Origin: Thiotrichales bacterium
GTDB taxonomy: Bacteria; Pseudomonadota; Gammaproteobacteria; Thiomicrospirales; Thiomicrospiraceae
Assembly: GCA_016936535.1 (NCBI GenBank)
Contig: JAFGXP010000020.1
Coordinates: 1-53,122 of the forward strand
Reading direction: 5' to 3'
Length of the DNA stretch: 53,122 bases
Below the pieces are notes generated by a model. The model was not told the origin of the DNA and ran no database searches. It saw only the letters and a list, made by a program, of their open reading frames with translations. Shown piece by piece: positions 35,462 through 45,327 of the stretch (position 1 is the first letter of the stretch; the number at the start of each line of letters is the position of its first letter). Made by a program: the position numbers and the translations under genes.

Positions 35462-36469
35462 TTAACGCAAAACAAAGCCTAGGGCCTCTTGAAATGCACG
35501 TAGGGTCGGCTGTGCTTGTTGCCGAGCATGGTCTGCGCCCTTGGTCAAAATGGCGTGTAATTCGGTTTCGTTGCTGCGAATTTCCGTGAACCGGTTTTGA
35601 ATCGGTTCGAGATAGTCGGCAATTAGCTCGGCGAGTTCTATTTTGAGGTGGCCATACATTTTGCCTTCAAAGTGTTTAACGACAGCATCAATGGGCTGAT
35701 CACTGATGACCGAATAGAGGGTAAGTAGATTAGCGACACCGGGTTTATTTTCAAGATCGTAATAAATTTCGCTGCCCGAATCGGTAACGGCTTTTTTGAG
35801 TTTTTTCAAAATTTGTTTTCGGTCATCGGCTAAGGCAATGAAGTTATCTTTGTTTTCGTCTGACTTAGACATTTTAGCCGTGGGGTCTTGCAGGCTCATA
35901 ATCCGACCACCTGCGCTGGTTGGCGGAATAAAGGGTTCAGGCACTTTAAACAGTTCACGTTCAAACTTATTATTAAGGCGAATCGCAAGATCACGAGTTA
36001 ATTCAAGGTGTTGTTTCTGATCGGCGCCTACCGGTACTTTTTCGGTTTGATAGAGTAATATGTCGGCTGCCATCAAGGCGGGATAATCGAACAAACCAAC
36101 ATTGATGTTTTGTTCGTGTTTGGCGGATTTATCTTTGAACTGGGTCATGCGATTAAGTTCGCCCATGTAAGTATGACAGTTCAGTAACCAGGCCAGTTCA
36201 GAGTGCTCCGGGACATGGGATTGAATAAAAACCGTGCTTTTATCCGGATCGATGCCAGCGGCTAAGTACCAAGCCACAAAATCTAAACTGCGTTTTTTGA
36301 GGGCCTCAGGGCTCTGCTCAACGGTAATAGCGTGCAGATTGACGAGTGAAAACAGGCAGTTGTAGTCGTCCTGCATTTTGACCCAGTTTTTAATCGAGCC
36401 GATGTAGTTGCCGATCATAAGATCGCCGGAGGGTTGAATTCCGCTAAAGAGTGTCGGTTTTGATGTCAT
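35462..36469 (-). CDS. trpS: Tryptophan-tRNA ligase
   Basis: Class I aminoacyl-tRNA synthetase, 335 residues. The HIGH-type motif reads SGDLMIGNYIGS near 14-25, and KMSKSDENK is the second signature. The body shows the usual LNCHTYMGELNRMTQFKDK and GADQKQHLELTRDLA blocks. The ATG at 36469 is preceded by AAGCG (weak). The methyltransferase gene lies 108 bases upstream on the same strand. Confidence 0.97.
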   Translation of the reverse strand: MTSKPTLFSGIQPSGDLMIGNYIGSIKNWVKMQDDYNCLFSLVNLHAITVEQSPEALKKRSLDFVAWYLAAGIDPDKSTVFIQSHVPEHSELAWLLNCHTYMGELNRMTQFKDKSAKHEQNINVGLFDYPALMAADILLYQTEKVPVGADQKQHLELTRDLAIRLNNKFERELFKVPEPFIPPTSAGGRIMSLQDPTAKMSKSDENKDNFIALADDRKQILKKLKKAVTDSGSEIYYDLENKPGVANLLTLYSVISDQPIDAVVKHFEGKMYGHLKIELAELIADYLEPIQNRFTEIRSNETELHAILTKGADHARQQAQPTLRAFQEALGFVLR

Positions 36470-36577
36470 GATTCGCTTAGTCGTTCTGTTTGTCTATGAG
36501 TTGGGCAACCGGTGCCAGTTTACAAGGTTGACCATTTTCGCACGTTTGCGCTCCGGCTTCTAGCGCATACCGAGGCT

Positions 36578-37057
36578 TTAAAAGAGATAAGGTAGGAGTT
36601 TTTTACTGCGTTTTTGGTAAAGCGGATAGTCTTTCAAGGTTTGGCAGAGCAAGAATTCTTCGTAGTGCAGTTTGAGCAATAAAACCACCCAAAGAGCAAA
36701 ATAGAGTGCGATGCTCCATAGGCTTGTTTGTAACAGGGGCCAGGGCAGAAAAAACAGCAGTAGGCTTGCATACATGGGATGGCGAATCCAGCGATAAGGG
36801 CCGGTGCTGACTAAGTTCAAATCGGGCATGGGATCAGGAACAATATTAAAGTGTCCAAGATGCATGGTTTTTACAGCCCATAGGCCAAGGATAAGCGCCG
36901 CAAACATCGATGCCCCTGCCCAAGTGGGTAAAGGTAAAGGGTTTACCGTCAAAAACAGTAAGCCAATCAATAAAAATTGCCCAATGACAAGGCTGTAAGA
37001 CCAAACTGGGTGGAGGAGCGATTGAGTGCGAACAAAAGGGGCCATTGGCGTCTTCAT
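36578..37057 (-). CDS. Isoprenylcysteine-carboxyl-methyltransferase-like membrane protein
   Basis: A 159-residue inner-membrane protein with about four spans. The C-terminal SAM-site pattern of the ICMT/PEMT family is present: VSTGPYRWIRHPMYASLLL, then LHYEEFLLCQTLKDYPLYQKRSKKLLPYLF. Bacterial members methylate unknown targets, probably lipids or small molecules. Two ATGs compete (37057 and 37045); AAGGA touches the first and is 11 bases from the second. It may be co-transcribed with trpS. Confidence 0.75.
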   Translation of the reverse strand: MKTPMAPFVRTQSLLHPVWSYSLVIGQFLLIGLLFLTVNPLPLPTWAGASMFAALILGLWAVKTMHLGHFNIVPDPMPDLNLVSTGPYRWIRHPMYASLLLFFLPWPLLQTSLWSIALYFALWVVLLLKLHYEEFLLCQTLKDYPLYQKRSKKLLPYLF

Positions 37058-37243
37058 CCTTAAAGTGGCTAAAATCCAGCGCTTTGATTGCAGTCTGGCT
37101 AAAAGGCGTTAAAATGGAAAAAATTTTTTAGGGTCTTTCTTGGGTCTTTAATTCTGTGGGATAAAACGCTTTGGAGAGGAAATATCCTTCCAAAAAGTTT
37201 ACAACGCCAATCCCGCCTTCCGGAGCTATTAAATCACAACTCT

Positions 37244-38680
37244 ATGCACAAACTAATCCGTAAAATCAGTGCTTTTTTCAGTCATTCAGGCGCAACGCTT
37301 CCTGATGCCTCTTCCTTAACCCAGCCTTTGGTGTTGCAGCGTGACGACCATAATATTTCGCGCAGTGATATTGAAAAATCGGCCTTAGATGTTCTGTATT
37401 CGCTGAAACGTGCCGGATATGACGCCTACTTGGTGGGAGGCTGCGTGCGTGACCTGCTTTTGGGATTGGAGCCCAAAGATTTTGATGTGGTGACCAACGC
37501 CGAACCAGAACAAATCAAACAGGTTTTTCGTCAACGTTGCCGTTTGATTGGTCGGCGTTTTCGTCTGGCGCATGTAACCTTCGGGCGAGTTGTCATTGAG
37601 GTGGCGACTTTTCGTGCCAATGGAGAGGCCCAGCCTGCAAGTAAAAAACGTTTTTTAGGCCGCAAAAATGCTCAACAGCGGCAGGTTGATGACAGCGGTC
37701 GCTTGTTGCAGGATAACCTTTACGGCACGATTGAAGAAGATGCCTGGCGTCGTGATTTTACCGTCAACGCACTTTATTACAGTATTCACGATTTTTCGAT
37801 TGCCGATTACACGCATCAGGGTTTGCAAGACATTGAAAAAGGGCTCTTACGCTTGATCGGTGATCCGGAAACGCGTTACCGTGAGGATCCAGTGCGGTTG
37901 ATTCGTGCGGTACGCTTTGCCGCAAAATTGGGTTTTAAGATTGAGCCAAAAACCGAGAAGCCGATTCCACTACTCGCGCCTTTGCTGCGGGATGTTTCGA
38001 ATGCACGAATGTTTGAAGAGGTCTTAAAGCTGTTTCACAGCGGCGTGGCCTTGGAAGTGTTTGAAAAGCTGCGCCACTATCATTTGTTCGAACATTTGTT
38101 TCCGCAAACGGACGCACTGCTTGCTCAAGAGCGCGAACAATTTCCTCGAATGTTGGTGATTGAAGCCTTAAAAAGTACCGATGCCCGAATTCAAGCCGGT
38201 AAAACGGTAAACCCTTCTTTTCTGTTCGCCGCACTTCTATGGGAGTCTATGTTGCAACGTCAGCAAGCCTTGCTGGAGCAAGGAATGACGCCTCAAGATG
38301 CCCTGTTTCATGCGGCCAACCAAGTGATTGAGCAGCAGATTTCGCATACGGCGATTCCCAAGCGCTTTACCTTGCAGATCCGTGAAATTTGGGCGTTTCA
38401 GTATCGCTTGCCACGGCGTTCTGGCGATCGTGCACAGACTTTGGTTGAACACCCTAGATTTCGCGCCGCCTATGACTTTTTGGGTATTCGGGTGGCGGCT
38501 GGGGAAGAGACTTTGGCTGAATTATTTGATTGGTGGACTCAGTATCAAGAAAAATCACCGGTTGAGCGTGTTGCTTTTGTCTCAAATCTTGCGCCGAAGC
38601 CGCCGCAAAAAGCGCGGCGCAATAACCGCAACTTTTATCGCAAACGCAGTCAAACAAGCGATAAGTTTGATCAGAGTTGA
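37244..38680 (+). CDS. pcnB: Poly(A) polymerase I
   Basis: Adds A tails to RNA 3' ends to mark them for decay; 478 residues. The nucleotidyltransferase core has GGCVRDLLLGLEPKDFDVVT with the catalytic Asp pair, then GRRFRLAHVTFG and RRDFTVNALYYSI, and RLIRAVRFAAKLGF in the neck. The C terminus is strongly basic (KARRNNRNFYRKRSQ), as in PcnB and unlike CCA-adding enzymes. The start at ATG 37244 has no close ribosome site. It leads the pcnB-folK-panB-panC run, an order also seen in E. coli. Confidence 0.95.
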   Translation: MHKLIRKISAFFSHSGATLPDASSLTQPLVLQRDDHNISRSDIEKSALDVLYSLKRAGYDAYLVGGCVRDLLLGLEPKDFDVVTNAEPEQIKQVFRQRCRLIGRRFRLAHVTFGRVVIEVATFRANGEAQPASKKRFLGRKNAQQRQVDDSGRLLQDNLYGTIEEDAWRRDFTVNALYYSIHDFSIADYTHQGLQDIEKGLLRLIGDPETRYREDPVRLIRAVRFAAKLGFKIEPKTEKPIPLLAPLLRDVSNARMFEEVLKLFHSGVALEVFEKLRHYHLFEHLFPQTDALLAQEREQFPRMLVIEALKSTDARIQAGKTVNPSFLFAALLWESMLQRQQALLEQGMTPQDALFHAANQVIEQQISHTAIPKRFTLQIREIWAFQYRLPRRSGDRAQTLVEHPRFRAAYDFLGIRVAAGEETLAELFDWWTQYQEKSPVERVAFVSNLAPKPPQKARRNNRNFYRKRSQTSDKFDQS

Positions 38681-38697
38681 ATCCAAGGAGCTGACAG

Positions 38698-39177
38698 ATG
38701 CCTCATCGGGTTTTTATTGGCCTAGGTGCCAATTTGGATCAGCCTAGTCTGCAGTTAGAAACGGCCTTGGCCGCCCTAGCGCGTTTGCCAAGTACCGAGC
38801 TGGTGCAGTCTTCTGCTTTTTATGTGTCTTTTCCATTGGGGCCGCAGGATCAACCCGATTACCTGAATGCGGTATGTGAGCTGCGTACCGCCTTGGCACC
38901 GCAAAGTTTGCTGCGGGCATTGCAGGCCATCGAGCTGCAGCAAGGACGGGTTAAGAAGCGCCACTGGGGTGAGCGAGTAATTGATCTGGATATCTTGCTC
39001 TACGATGATTTGCAGTTGCAAACGGATAAATTGCAAATTCCTCACCCGCAATTACATTTGCGTGATTTTGTGCTGATTCCCCTTGCGCAAATCGCGCCCA
39101 CGCTGCAAATTCCTGGTTTGGGGTCGCTGAAGTCTCTCATTGCGACCTTGCAACAGAGTTATCTTAAGCCACTCTAA
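38698..39177 (+). CDS. folK: Dihydropterin pyrophosphokinase (HPPK)
   Basis: Transfers pyrophosphate from ATP to 6-hydroxymethyl-dihydropterin in folate synthesis. The 159-residue protein begins HRVFIGLGANLDQP and has the Mg-binding block HWGERVIDLDILLYDD (two Asp) and IPHPQLHLRDFVLIPL. AAGGAG lies nine bases before the ATG. It follows pcnB by 17 bases and precedes panB by 52. Confidence 0.96.
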   Translation: MPHRVFIGLGANLDQPSLQLETALAALARLPSTELVQSSAFYVSFPLGPQDQPDYLNAVCELRTALAPQSLLRALQAIELQQGRVKKRHWGERVIDLDILLYDDLQLQTDKLQIPHPQLHLRDFVLIPLAQIAPTLQIPGLGSLKSLIATLQQSYLKPL

Positions 39178-39229
39178 TATCGTTTCATTTCGCTTTTTTC
39201 ACGCTTTTTTTTACGTTTTAGGATGATTG

Positions 39230-40024
39230 ATGCGCAGACGTTTATCCGATTTAAAATCACTTTATCGCAAGGGTGAAAAGCTCGTTTGTTTAACCGCTTA
39301 CGATGCAGCGCAAGCGCATTGGGCCAGTGCGGCCGGCGTCGAAATTATTTTAGTTGGTGATTCGCTGGGCATGGTTGTACAGGGGCATCACACCACGCTA
39401 CCGGTCACCATTGAGCAGATGGTTTATCACACGCAGATGGTGCAAAGAGGCAATCAACAGGCTTATTGTGTTGTCGATTTTCCTTTTATGAGTGATGCGC
39501 GTCCTGAATGGGCATTAGAGGCTGCCGCCAAGCTCATGAAAGAGGGAGGGGCGAATATGCTCAAGCTTGAAGGTGGGCAACGGGTGGTGCCAATTGTGCA
39601 GCAGCTATCCGCCTTGGGCGTGCCAGTGTGTGGACACTTAGGTCTTTTGCCGCAATCGGTAGAAAAGCACGGTTATGCCCTGCAGGGTAAAGAGGCGTCA
39701 AGTGCTCTGCGGTTGCTGGACGATGCGGTGGCACTGCAAAACGCAGGTGCTGAAATGCTGGTTTTAGAGTGTGTTCCGGCGAGTTTGGCTAATGAAATCA
39801 CGATGCAGTTGTCTATTCCTGTAATCGGGATTGGTTCAGGTGCGCAAACTTCTGGACAGGTTTTGGTGTGGCATGATGTCTTGGGTATTACCTTAGGTAG
39901 GGCGCCAAAATTTGTCAAAAACTTTTTGACAGAGGCGGACTCGATTCAGGATGCTTTAGCGCAATACGTTGCTGCGGTGAAAAGCCAAACGTTTCCCACC
40001 GATCAGCATATTTTGGCTCCCTAG
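39230..40024 (+). CDS. panB: 3-methyl-2-oxobutanoate hydroxymethyltransferase
   Basis: Makes ketopantoate from ketoisovalerate and methylene-tetrahydrofolate, the first step of pantothenate synthesis. 264 residues; barrel motifs include [44 protein letters not shown] and [14 protein letters not shown] is six bases before ATG 39230; an in-frame TTG precedes it. folK upstream makes part of its cofactor. Confidence 0.97.
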   Translation: MRRRLSDLKSLYRKGEKLVCLTAYDAAQAHWASAAGVEIILVGDSLGMVVQGHHTTLPVTIEQMVYHTQMVQRGNQQAYCVVDFPFMSDARPEWALEAAAKLMKEGGANMLKLEGGQRVVPIVQQLSALGVPVCGHLGLLPQSVEKHGYALQGKEASSALRLLDDAVALQNAGAEMLVLECVPASLANEITMQLSIPVIGIGSGAQTSGQVLVWHDVLGITLGRAPKFVKNFLTEADSIQDALAQYVAAVKSQTFPTDQHILAP

Positions 40025-40118
40025 GGGGAGCAGTCCTTAAGGTTGTGACTAAAAAAGAGGCGTTTAAATGCGTAAACCGTACCTCTTCGTGAGGATTGAG
40101 TGGAAGAGAGAGTAGGCA

Positions 40119-40979
40119 ATGAGAGTCATTGAAACCCAAACAAAATTACGCAGTCAAATTCAAGAATGGAAGCGCCAAGGATTGACTATCGGTTTTGTGC
40201 CGACCATGGGAAATTTGCATACCGGTCATTTGAGTTTAATTGCGTTAGCCAAACAAAAGACCGATAAGGTGGTCTGCAGTGTTTTTGTTAATCCATTGCA
40301 ATTTGGCCCTAACGAAGATTTTGCCCGCTATCCACGAACTTTTGAACAAGATCGACAGCAGCTTGCCGAAGCGCAGGTTGATGTACTTTTTTTTCCAAAA
40401 ATGGAAGAAATGTATCCGCATGGTGCCCAACAGACTTTGGTTACAGTGCCGGCAGGTTTGACTGATCTTTTAGAGGGCGCGGAGCGTCCTGGGCATTTTA
40501 CCGGCGTGGCAACGGTTGTGTTAAAGCTGTTTAATATGGTGCAGCCTGATGTTGCGGTTTTTGGTCAAAAAGACTACCAGCAATGGCGGGTTATTCAAAC
40601 CATGGTGAACGATCTAGCGCTGCCAATTAAGCTGTTTGCCGCGCCGATTGCTCGGACTGAGCAAGGGTTGGCGCTGAGTTCTCGTAATCAGTATTTGCAG
40701 GGAGCGCAGTGTGATATAGCGCCTAAGCTGCATGTTGTTTTGCAGGATGTGGCTTTGGCGCTGCGCTCAGGAAATCGAGACTTTGCGGCTTTAGAGACGG
40801 CTGCGCAAAAAAACCTTTTGGCGCAAGGATTTGATGCCGTGGATTATGTGCAAATCTGTCATCCTGAAACCTTGCAGTTTGCCGGCGCAGATGATGTTGA
40901 GTTTGTTATTTTAGCGGTGGCTCGCTTAGGACAAACGCGGTTGTTGGATAACTTAATAGTTTCGTTGAACGAACCTTAA
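40119..40979 (+). CDS. panC: Pantothenate synthetase
   Basis: Joins pantoate and beta-alanine with ATP. 286 residues. The HIGH-like MGNLHTGHLSLI, FVNPLQFGPNEDFARYPRT, VFGQKDYQQWRVIQ and LALSSRNQYL blocks are all present. It lies 94 bases after panB, with GAGAGAG ahead. panD, which makes its beta-alanine, is the convergent neighbour. Confidence 0.97.
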   Translation: MRVIETQTKLRSQIQEWKRQGLTIGFVPTMGNLHTGHLSLIALAKQKTDKVVCSVFVNPLQFGPNEDFARYPRTFEQDRQQLAEAQVDVLFFPKMEEMYPHGAQQTLVTVPAGLTDLLEGAERPGHFTGVATVVLKLFNMVQPDVAVFGQKDYQQWRVIQTMVNDLALPIKLFAAPIARTEQGLALSSRNQYLQGAQCDIAPKLHVVLQDVALALRSGNRDFAALETAAQKNLLAQGFDAVDYVQICHPETLQFAGADDVEFVILAVARLGQTRLLDNLIVSLNEP

Positions 40980-41077
40980 TGTTGTGATGTTATTGGTTGA
41001 GTCGGTTTACCCGTTGGGATAAAAGTACCGAGGTCGGTTTGCCGGCTCAATTGCTGAAACGGTAAACGATGTTCATC

Positions 41078-41128
41078 AAAACGCAATGGCCCAAGAGAAA
41101 TTCCATTTCTCTTGGGCCATTGCGTTTT
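41078..41128. terminator. Very long perfect inverted repeat between panC and panD
   Basis: Twenty-four-base arms (41078-41101 and 41105-41128) are perfectly complementary with a three-base loop TCC. They begin AAAACGC and end GCGTTTT, so T runs exist in both directions. It can terminate panC (plus) and panD (minus). Confidence 0.88.
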
Positions 41129-41153
41129 AGATTGTTCAATATCGGTCTTAGAG

Positions 41154-41546
41154 TTAGCTGGCTTTTTCGACTCGTTGGATGGCAATTTGATTTGAGGTGT
41201 GGCTGATTTGGTTGTTGCCATTGAAATACACCATTTGCGGATGAAAGCTTTCGGCTTCTTTCTCGCTCATGGTGGCATAGGTGGCAATAATCAAGAGATC
41301 ACCTGGCGCTGCTTTGTGTGCGGCTGCCCCATTGACCGAGATAATTCCGCTGTGCGCTTCAGCGGTAATCGCATAGGTCGTAAAGCGTTCACCGTTGTTG
41401 ACGTTATAAATCTGAATCTGTTCGTATTCACGAATATTAGCCACCTGCAGCAGGTGGGCATCAATCGCGCAAGAGCCTTCATAGTCCAATTCAGAGTGGG
41501 TGGTTGTCACTCGATGGAGCTTGGATTTGAGTAGGGTTATTTGCAT
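41154..41546 (-). CDS. panD: Aspartate 1-decarboxylase proenzyme
   Basis: Pyruvoyl enzyme that makes beta-alanine from aspartate. 130 residues. The self-cleavage site is Gly24-Ser25 in DYEGSCAID; Ser25 becomes the pyruvoyl group. [11 protein letters not shown] and [20 protein letters not shown] are conserved. GAGAGAAG precedes the ATG. In many bacteria panD follows panC; here it faces it. Confidence 0.97.
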   Translation of the reverse strand: MQITLLKSKLHRVTTTHSELDYEGSCAIDAHLLQVANIREYEQIQIYNVNNGERFTTYAITAEAHSGIISVNGAAAHKAAPGDLLIIATYATMSEKEAESFHPQMVYFNGNNQISHTSNQIAIQRVEKAS

Positions 41547-41652
41547 ACTTCTCTCGCTGTGTTTTGCACTGATATAAACGATTTCGGCTTTTGGCCTGCT
41601 AAAAGCAAAATGAGGCGCTCATTATACTGACTTTTGTCTGGGATGCGAAAAT

Positions 41653-41693
41653 CAAAAAACGCCAACGAAAAATGTGCGATAGGTTTCGTTGGC
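41653..41693 (-). terminator. Terminator after ppc
   Basis: On the minus strand, arms GCCAACGAAA and TTTCGTTGGC with a loop of about 13 bases, then GTTTTTTG. Confidence 0.82.
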
Positions 41694-41724
41694 CTTGTGG
41701 CAGAGCGCCTGAATCGACGGGTGA

Positions 41725-44511
41725 TTAGCCGGTGTTGCGCATCCCTGCCGCGATGGCATTAATGCTGTTAAGGAGTGGCACCAGCCACATCTCACGCTCG
41801 GCATCGCTTAGACTTTCATCTTTGTAGCGGCGCAGCACCTCAATTTGAATGTTATTAAGCGGGACTAAATAGGGATTGCGTCGCTTTAGAGAGAGCGCAA
41901 TGGTTGGATTATCCGCCATCAAATAGTCATTACCGCTGATTTGCAAAATACGCTGACAAGCACGTTGATGCTCTTGGGAAATCTGCTGATAAACGGTATC
42001 AGCGACGTCTGGATCACTGCCGAGTTTGCTGTATTCCTTACCAATAACCAGATCGGTTTTTGAGAGTGCCATTTGAATGTTGCTCATAATCGCGCGGAAA
42101 AAAGGCCAGTCTTGATTCATCGCTTTCAGCATTTCATCGCCATGCTGCACAATCCATTGGTCTAATGCATAGCCAGTGCCTTGCCAAGCGGGGAAGGTCA
42201 GACGGGCTTGTGCCCAACCAAAAATCCACGGAATGGCTCGGATTGAAGCTTTGGAAAGGTTGCCTTTTTTACGATGCGATGGGCGCGAGCCGATGTTCAG
42301 TAAACCAATTTCGGTTACGGGCGTCGCTTCGTAGAAGAACTGGAAAAAGCCCTCGGTGTGATCGGTTAATTGACGGTAACAGGCTTCGCCATCTCGCGCC
42401 AACTGTTGCATCACCTGTAAATATTGCGGATTGTCTTCGGCTACCGGTTTGACCAAGTTTAAGCTGGCTTTCATTAAGCCGGTTACACCAAGCGAGAGTT
42501 CGTACATGGCGGTTTCAGCATTGCTGTATTTGTAAGACAGTACTTCACCCTGTTCGGTAAACTTGATTGAGCCGCGAACCGTGCCGGTGGGTTGGGACAA
42601 GATGGCATGGTGAGTTGGGCCGCCGCCACGAGCCAAGGTACCGCCTCGGCCGTGGAAAAGACGGCAATCCACGCCACTGTTATCTGCCAGTTTCATGATT
42701 TGCTGCTGCGCCTGATACAGACTCCAAGACGAGGAGAGGTTTCCGCCGTCTTTGGCTGAATCGGAGTAACCGAGCATGATTTCTTGCTGGTTGCCGGATG
42801 CTGCCAGTAGCGCCTTATAGGTTGGGTTATCAAACAAGGCTTTGGTAACAGGAACAATGTGCTCTAAATCGACGATGGTTTCAAACAGCGGTGTAATGCG
42901 AATATTGCAATAAGGTTGACCTGCGTTATAGCCGGCTAAACCAGCCTGATGCGCTAAAAACAACACTTCCATCACGTGGCTGGCCGAGTGCGTCATTGAA
43001 ATAACGTAGTTGTTGAAGGCTTTCGGGCTAATCTCTTTGCGCATGCGGCGAATCACGCGGAACACATTCAATACTTCTTGAGTCATTTCATTAAGTGCGA
43101 GGTGTTGCGTGTCGATAATGGTGGCCGAAGCGACATGCTGAGCGAGCAGTTTAATGCGTTGTTCTTCGTCGAGGCTGTTGTAATCAATCCCTAGATGACT
43201 CAGTAAGTCACTGACCGCATCGGTATGAACGGTAGATTCTTGACGAATATCCAAACGCATCAGATAGAAGCCAAACGTTTTGACCAGACGAATTAAATCC
43301 AGTAGTTCTTCTTCGGCGACATTGCGGTCGCCATGCGCGCACAAGGAGTCAAAAATAATTTCTAAATCGTGAAGGAAGTCCAGTTCGTTGGCATAAGCAA
43401 ACGGACTCTTGTCCATGCGCTCATCATTGAGTTGCGCTTCAATATATTCCAGATTGTGTTTCAGCTTGCCGTTAATTAAATACAAAAAGCGGCGGTAAGG
43501 TTCGTCCTTAAAACGTTCCGGACGTTTCTTGAAGACCGATTTAATGAGATCGGTATCCACAATGCTGGCGCGATTAATCACTTCCTGAGCAATCGGGCAG
43601 AGGTGGCGCGAATGGGTCAGCTTTGAGCTGAGATCAAAAACGCGTTTTTGGTATTCATAAAGTGCAGAGCGGCTTTGTAGCAGGAGGGCGTGTACAGTGG
43701 TTTCGTGCGTGACATAAGGGTTGCCATCGCGGTCGCCACCAATCCAAGAGCCAAACGTTAAGAAAGTCGGTGTTTCAATTTGCGCATCCGGATAATGTTT
43801 TGCCAGGGCACGATCCATATAACGATAGACATTTGGCACAGCATTAAAAAGCGACTGGCGAAAATAATAAATGCCATTACGGATTTCGTCTTCAACCGTC
43901 GGTTTTTGACGACGAATTTCGTCAGTCTGCCACAGCACTTGAATTTGCGACTCGAGCTGTTGATAAAGCGCTTCTTTCACATAGTCATTGTTGTAGGTAT
44001 CCGCTTCGTTTAGCGCGCCTATGTCTAGGAAAATACGTCGTAAATTGTCCATGACCGAACGGCGTTTTGATTCGGTAGGATGTGCGGTGAATACCGGAAT
44101 AAAGTTGAGCTTGTTTAATAAGGTAGCAACTTGTTCGCCGTTGAGGCCTTGCTCTTTAAATTCGGCGATGGTGTTAAGCACCGAGCCAGTCCACAGCGGG
44201 CCATCGGATTTCAGTTGGCTTTGACGTTCATGGTATTGGTGCTCTTCTTCTGCCAGGTTGGCGAGGCTGAAATAGAGGTTAAACGCACGAATAATCAGAT
44301 TTAACTGTTCGGCACTCTGCTGCTGGATAAACGTTTTGAGTTCGGCGCGTAAGCTTGGATCATCTTCTTTTTGCAGTTGTATGTATCCCTTGCGTAGGGT
44401 TTCGACCGCTTCAAAGGTCTCTGTACCCACTTGCGTTTCCATCACCTTGCCAAGAATGTTGCCAAGTAGCTTAACGCGCGCTCGAAGCTGCTTGTCACGA
44501 TTATCTGCCAT
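41725..44511 (-). CDS. ppc: Phosphoenolpyruvate carboxylase
   Basis: Fixes bicarbonate onto PEP to give oxaloacetate, refilling the TCA intermediates. The 928-residue protein has the catalytic His in FTAHPTESKRR, the glycine loop FHGRGGTLARGGGPTH, the SWIGGDRDGNP block, and the C-terminal MRNTG. For an autotroph it supplies four-carbon precursors. An extended -10 promoter sits 39 bases upstream of the ATG. No regulatory oddity seen in the body. Confidence 0.98.
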   Translation of the reverse strand: MADNRDKQLRARVKLLGNILGKVMETQVGTETFEAVETLRKGYIQLQKEDDPSLRAELKTFIQQQSAEQLNLIIRAFNLYFSLANLAEEEHQYHERQSQLKSDGPLWTGSVLNTIAEFKEQGLNGEQVATLLNKLNFIPVFTAHPTESKRRSVMDNLRRIFLDIGALNEADTYNNDYVKEALYQQLESQIQVLWQTDEIRRQKPTVEDEIRNGIYYFRQSLFNAVPNVYRYMDRALAKHYPDAQIETPTFLTFGSWIGGDRDGNPYVTHETTVHALLLQSRSALYEYQKRVFDLSSKLTHSRHLCPIAQEVINRASIVDTDLIKSVFKKRPERFKDEPYRRFLYLINGKLKHNLEYIEAQLNDERMDKSPFAYANELDFLHDLEIIFDSLCAHGDRNVAEEELLDLIRLVKTFGFYLMRLDIRQESTVHTDAVSDLLSHLGIDYNSLDEEQRIKLLAQHVASATIIDTQHLALNEMTQEVLNVFRVIRRMRKEISPKAFNNYVISMTHSASHVMEVLFLAHQAGLAGYNAGQPYCNIRITPLFETIVDLEHIVPVTKALFDNPTYKALLAASGNQQEIMLGYSDSAKDGGNLSSSWSLYQAQQQIMKLADNSGVDCRLFHGRGGTLARGGGPTHHAILSQPTGTVRGSIKFTEQGEVLSYKYSNAETAMYELSLGVTGLMKASLNLVKPVAEDNPQYLQVMQQLARDGEACYRQLTDHTEGFFQFFYEATPVTEIGLLNIGSRPSHRKKGNLSKASIRAIPWIFGWAQARLTFPAWQGTGYALDQWIVQHGDEMLKAMNQDWPFFRAIMSNIQMALSKTDLVIGKEYSKLGSDPDVADTVYQQISQEHQRACQRILQISGNDYLMADNPTIALSLKRRNPYLVPLNNIQIEVLRRYKDESLSDAEREMWLVPLLNSINAIAAGMRNTG

Positions 44512-44549
44512 AGTTCTTCTCTATTTTTATCAAACAAAAATTGGACCGT

Positions 44550-44558
44550 ATTATAACA
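44550..44558 (-). promoter_or_regulatory. Extended -10 promoter for ppc
   Basis: On the minus strand TGTTATAAT forms TG-N-TATAAT. No good -35 is present at normal spacing, which extended -10 promoters tolerate. Confidence 0.5.
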
Positions 44559-44622
44559 GAATATTTTTATGATTGGCTTAAAGGGAATTTAAGATCAACC
44601 GCTTAGCGGGACAATCAAGATA

Positions 44623-44651
44623 CAAAAAGCGCACAAAGAGGTGTGCGCTTT
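44623..44651 (-). terminator. Terminator after ppa
   Basis: Arms AAAGCGCACA and TGTGCGCTTT pair perfectly around six bases; on the minus strand TTG follows. Confidence 0.75.
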
Positions 44652-44669
44652 GTGCGCTAAGAGGAGCTC

Positions 44670-45203
44670 TTAAGCGTTTTTGGTTTGGTAGGCGGCAACA
44701 CCGCTCAGGATTTCTTGGCGTGCATCTTCGACATCGCCCCAGCCATCAACCTTAACCCATTTTCCAGGTTCCAAATCTTTGTAGTGACTGAAAAAATGCT
44801 CAATTTGTTGCTTAAGCAATGGAATGTCTTCCACTTGCTGGATATTGGCGTAGATTGGCGTAAGTTTTGTAACGGGGACGGCAATCACTTTGGCGTCTTG
44901 TCCGCCGTCATCGGTCATTTTAAAAATGCCGATTGGGCGACAGCGAATCACTGAGCCAACTATTAATGGATGAGGTGTTACCACCAAAACATCGACCGGA
45001 TCGCCATCATCGGACAAGGTGTTGTTGATATAGCCGTAGTTTGCCGGATACTGCATAGTGGCACCTTGTAGGCGATCTACCCAAGCAAGGTCAGTGTCTT
45101 TATCCACTTCATATTTAATTGGCGCGGCAAAGGCAGGAATTTCGATAATAACATTCACATCGTTTGGTACATCTTTACCAGCGGGAACTGCTGCATAACC
45201 CAT
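44670..45203 (-). CDS. ppa: Inorganic pyrophosphatase (family I)
   Basis: Hydrolyses pyrophosphate and so pulls biosynthetic reactions. 177 residues. The signature DGDPVDVLV carries the Mg-binding aspartates, preceded by [10 protein letters not shown] and followed by [24 protein letters not shown] ahead of the ATG provides the ribosome site. fbp lies upstream on the same strand, separated by a terminator-like hairpin. Confidence 0.97.
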   Translation of the reverse strand: MGYAAVPAGKDVPNDVNVIIEIPAFAAPIKYEVDKDTDLAWVDRLQGATMQYPANYGYINNTLSDDGDPVDVLVVTPHPLIVGSVIRCRPIGIFKMTDDGGQDAKVIAVPVTKLTPIYANIQQVEDIPLLKQQIEHFFSHYKDLEPGKWVKVDGWGDVEDARQEILSGVAAYQTKNA

Positions 45204-45227
45204 GTGTTATTCCTTCATAGAGAAAAT

Positions 45228-45303
45228 TGAAAAACCACGAAGGGTTCGCGAACAAAATGAGGGGAAATCCGAATTTTGTCGCTGCGAGCCTTTCGTGGTT
45301 CAA
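45228..45303 (-). terminator. Long imperfect hairpin between fbp and ppa
   Basis: Outer arms AACCACGAA (45233-45241) and TTCGTGGTT (45292-45300) pair perfectly, and inner arms ACAAAAT and ATTTTGT (45252-45258, 45273-45279) pair too. On the minus strand a TTTTT run follows. It probably ends or attenuates fbp before ppa. Confidence 0.65.
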
Positions 45304-45327
45304 AATGAAACGAACCGGATTCAAGTC

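Noticed and set aside
37244-38680. CCA-adding enzyme
   Set aside because: Length of 478, the basic C-terminal tail and the folK neighbour fit PcnB; CCA enzymes are shorter and lack this tail.
40976-41221. 81-residue minus-strand frame across the panC-panD spacer
   Set aside because: It runs through the long terminator stem and overlaps panD antisense of its own strand; no ribosome site or known domain.
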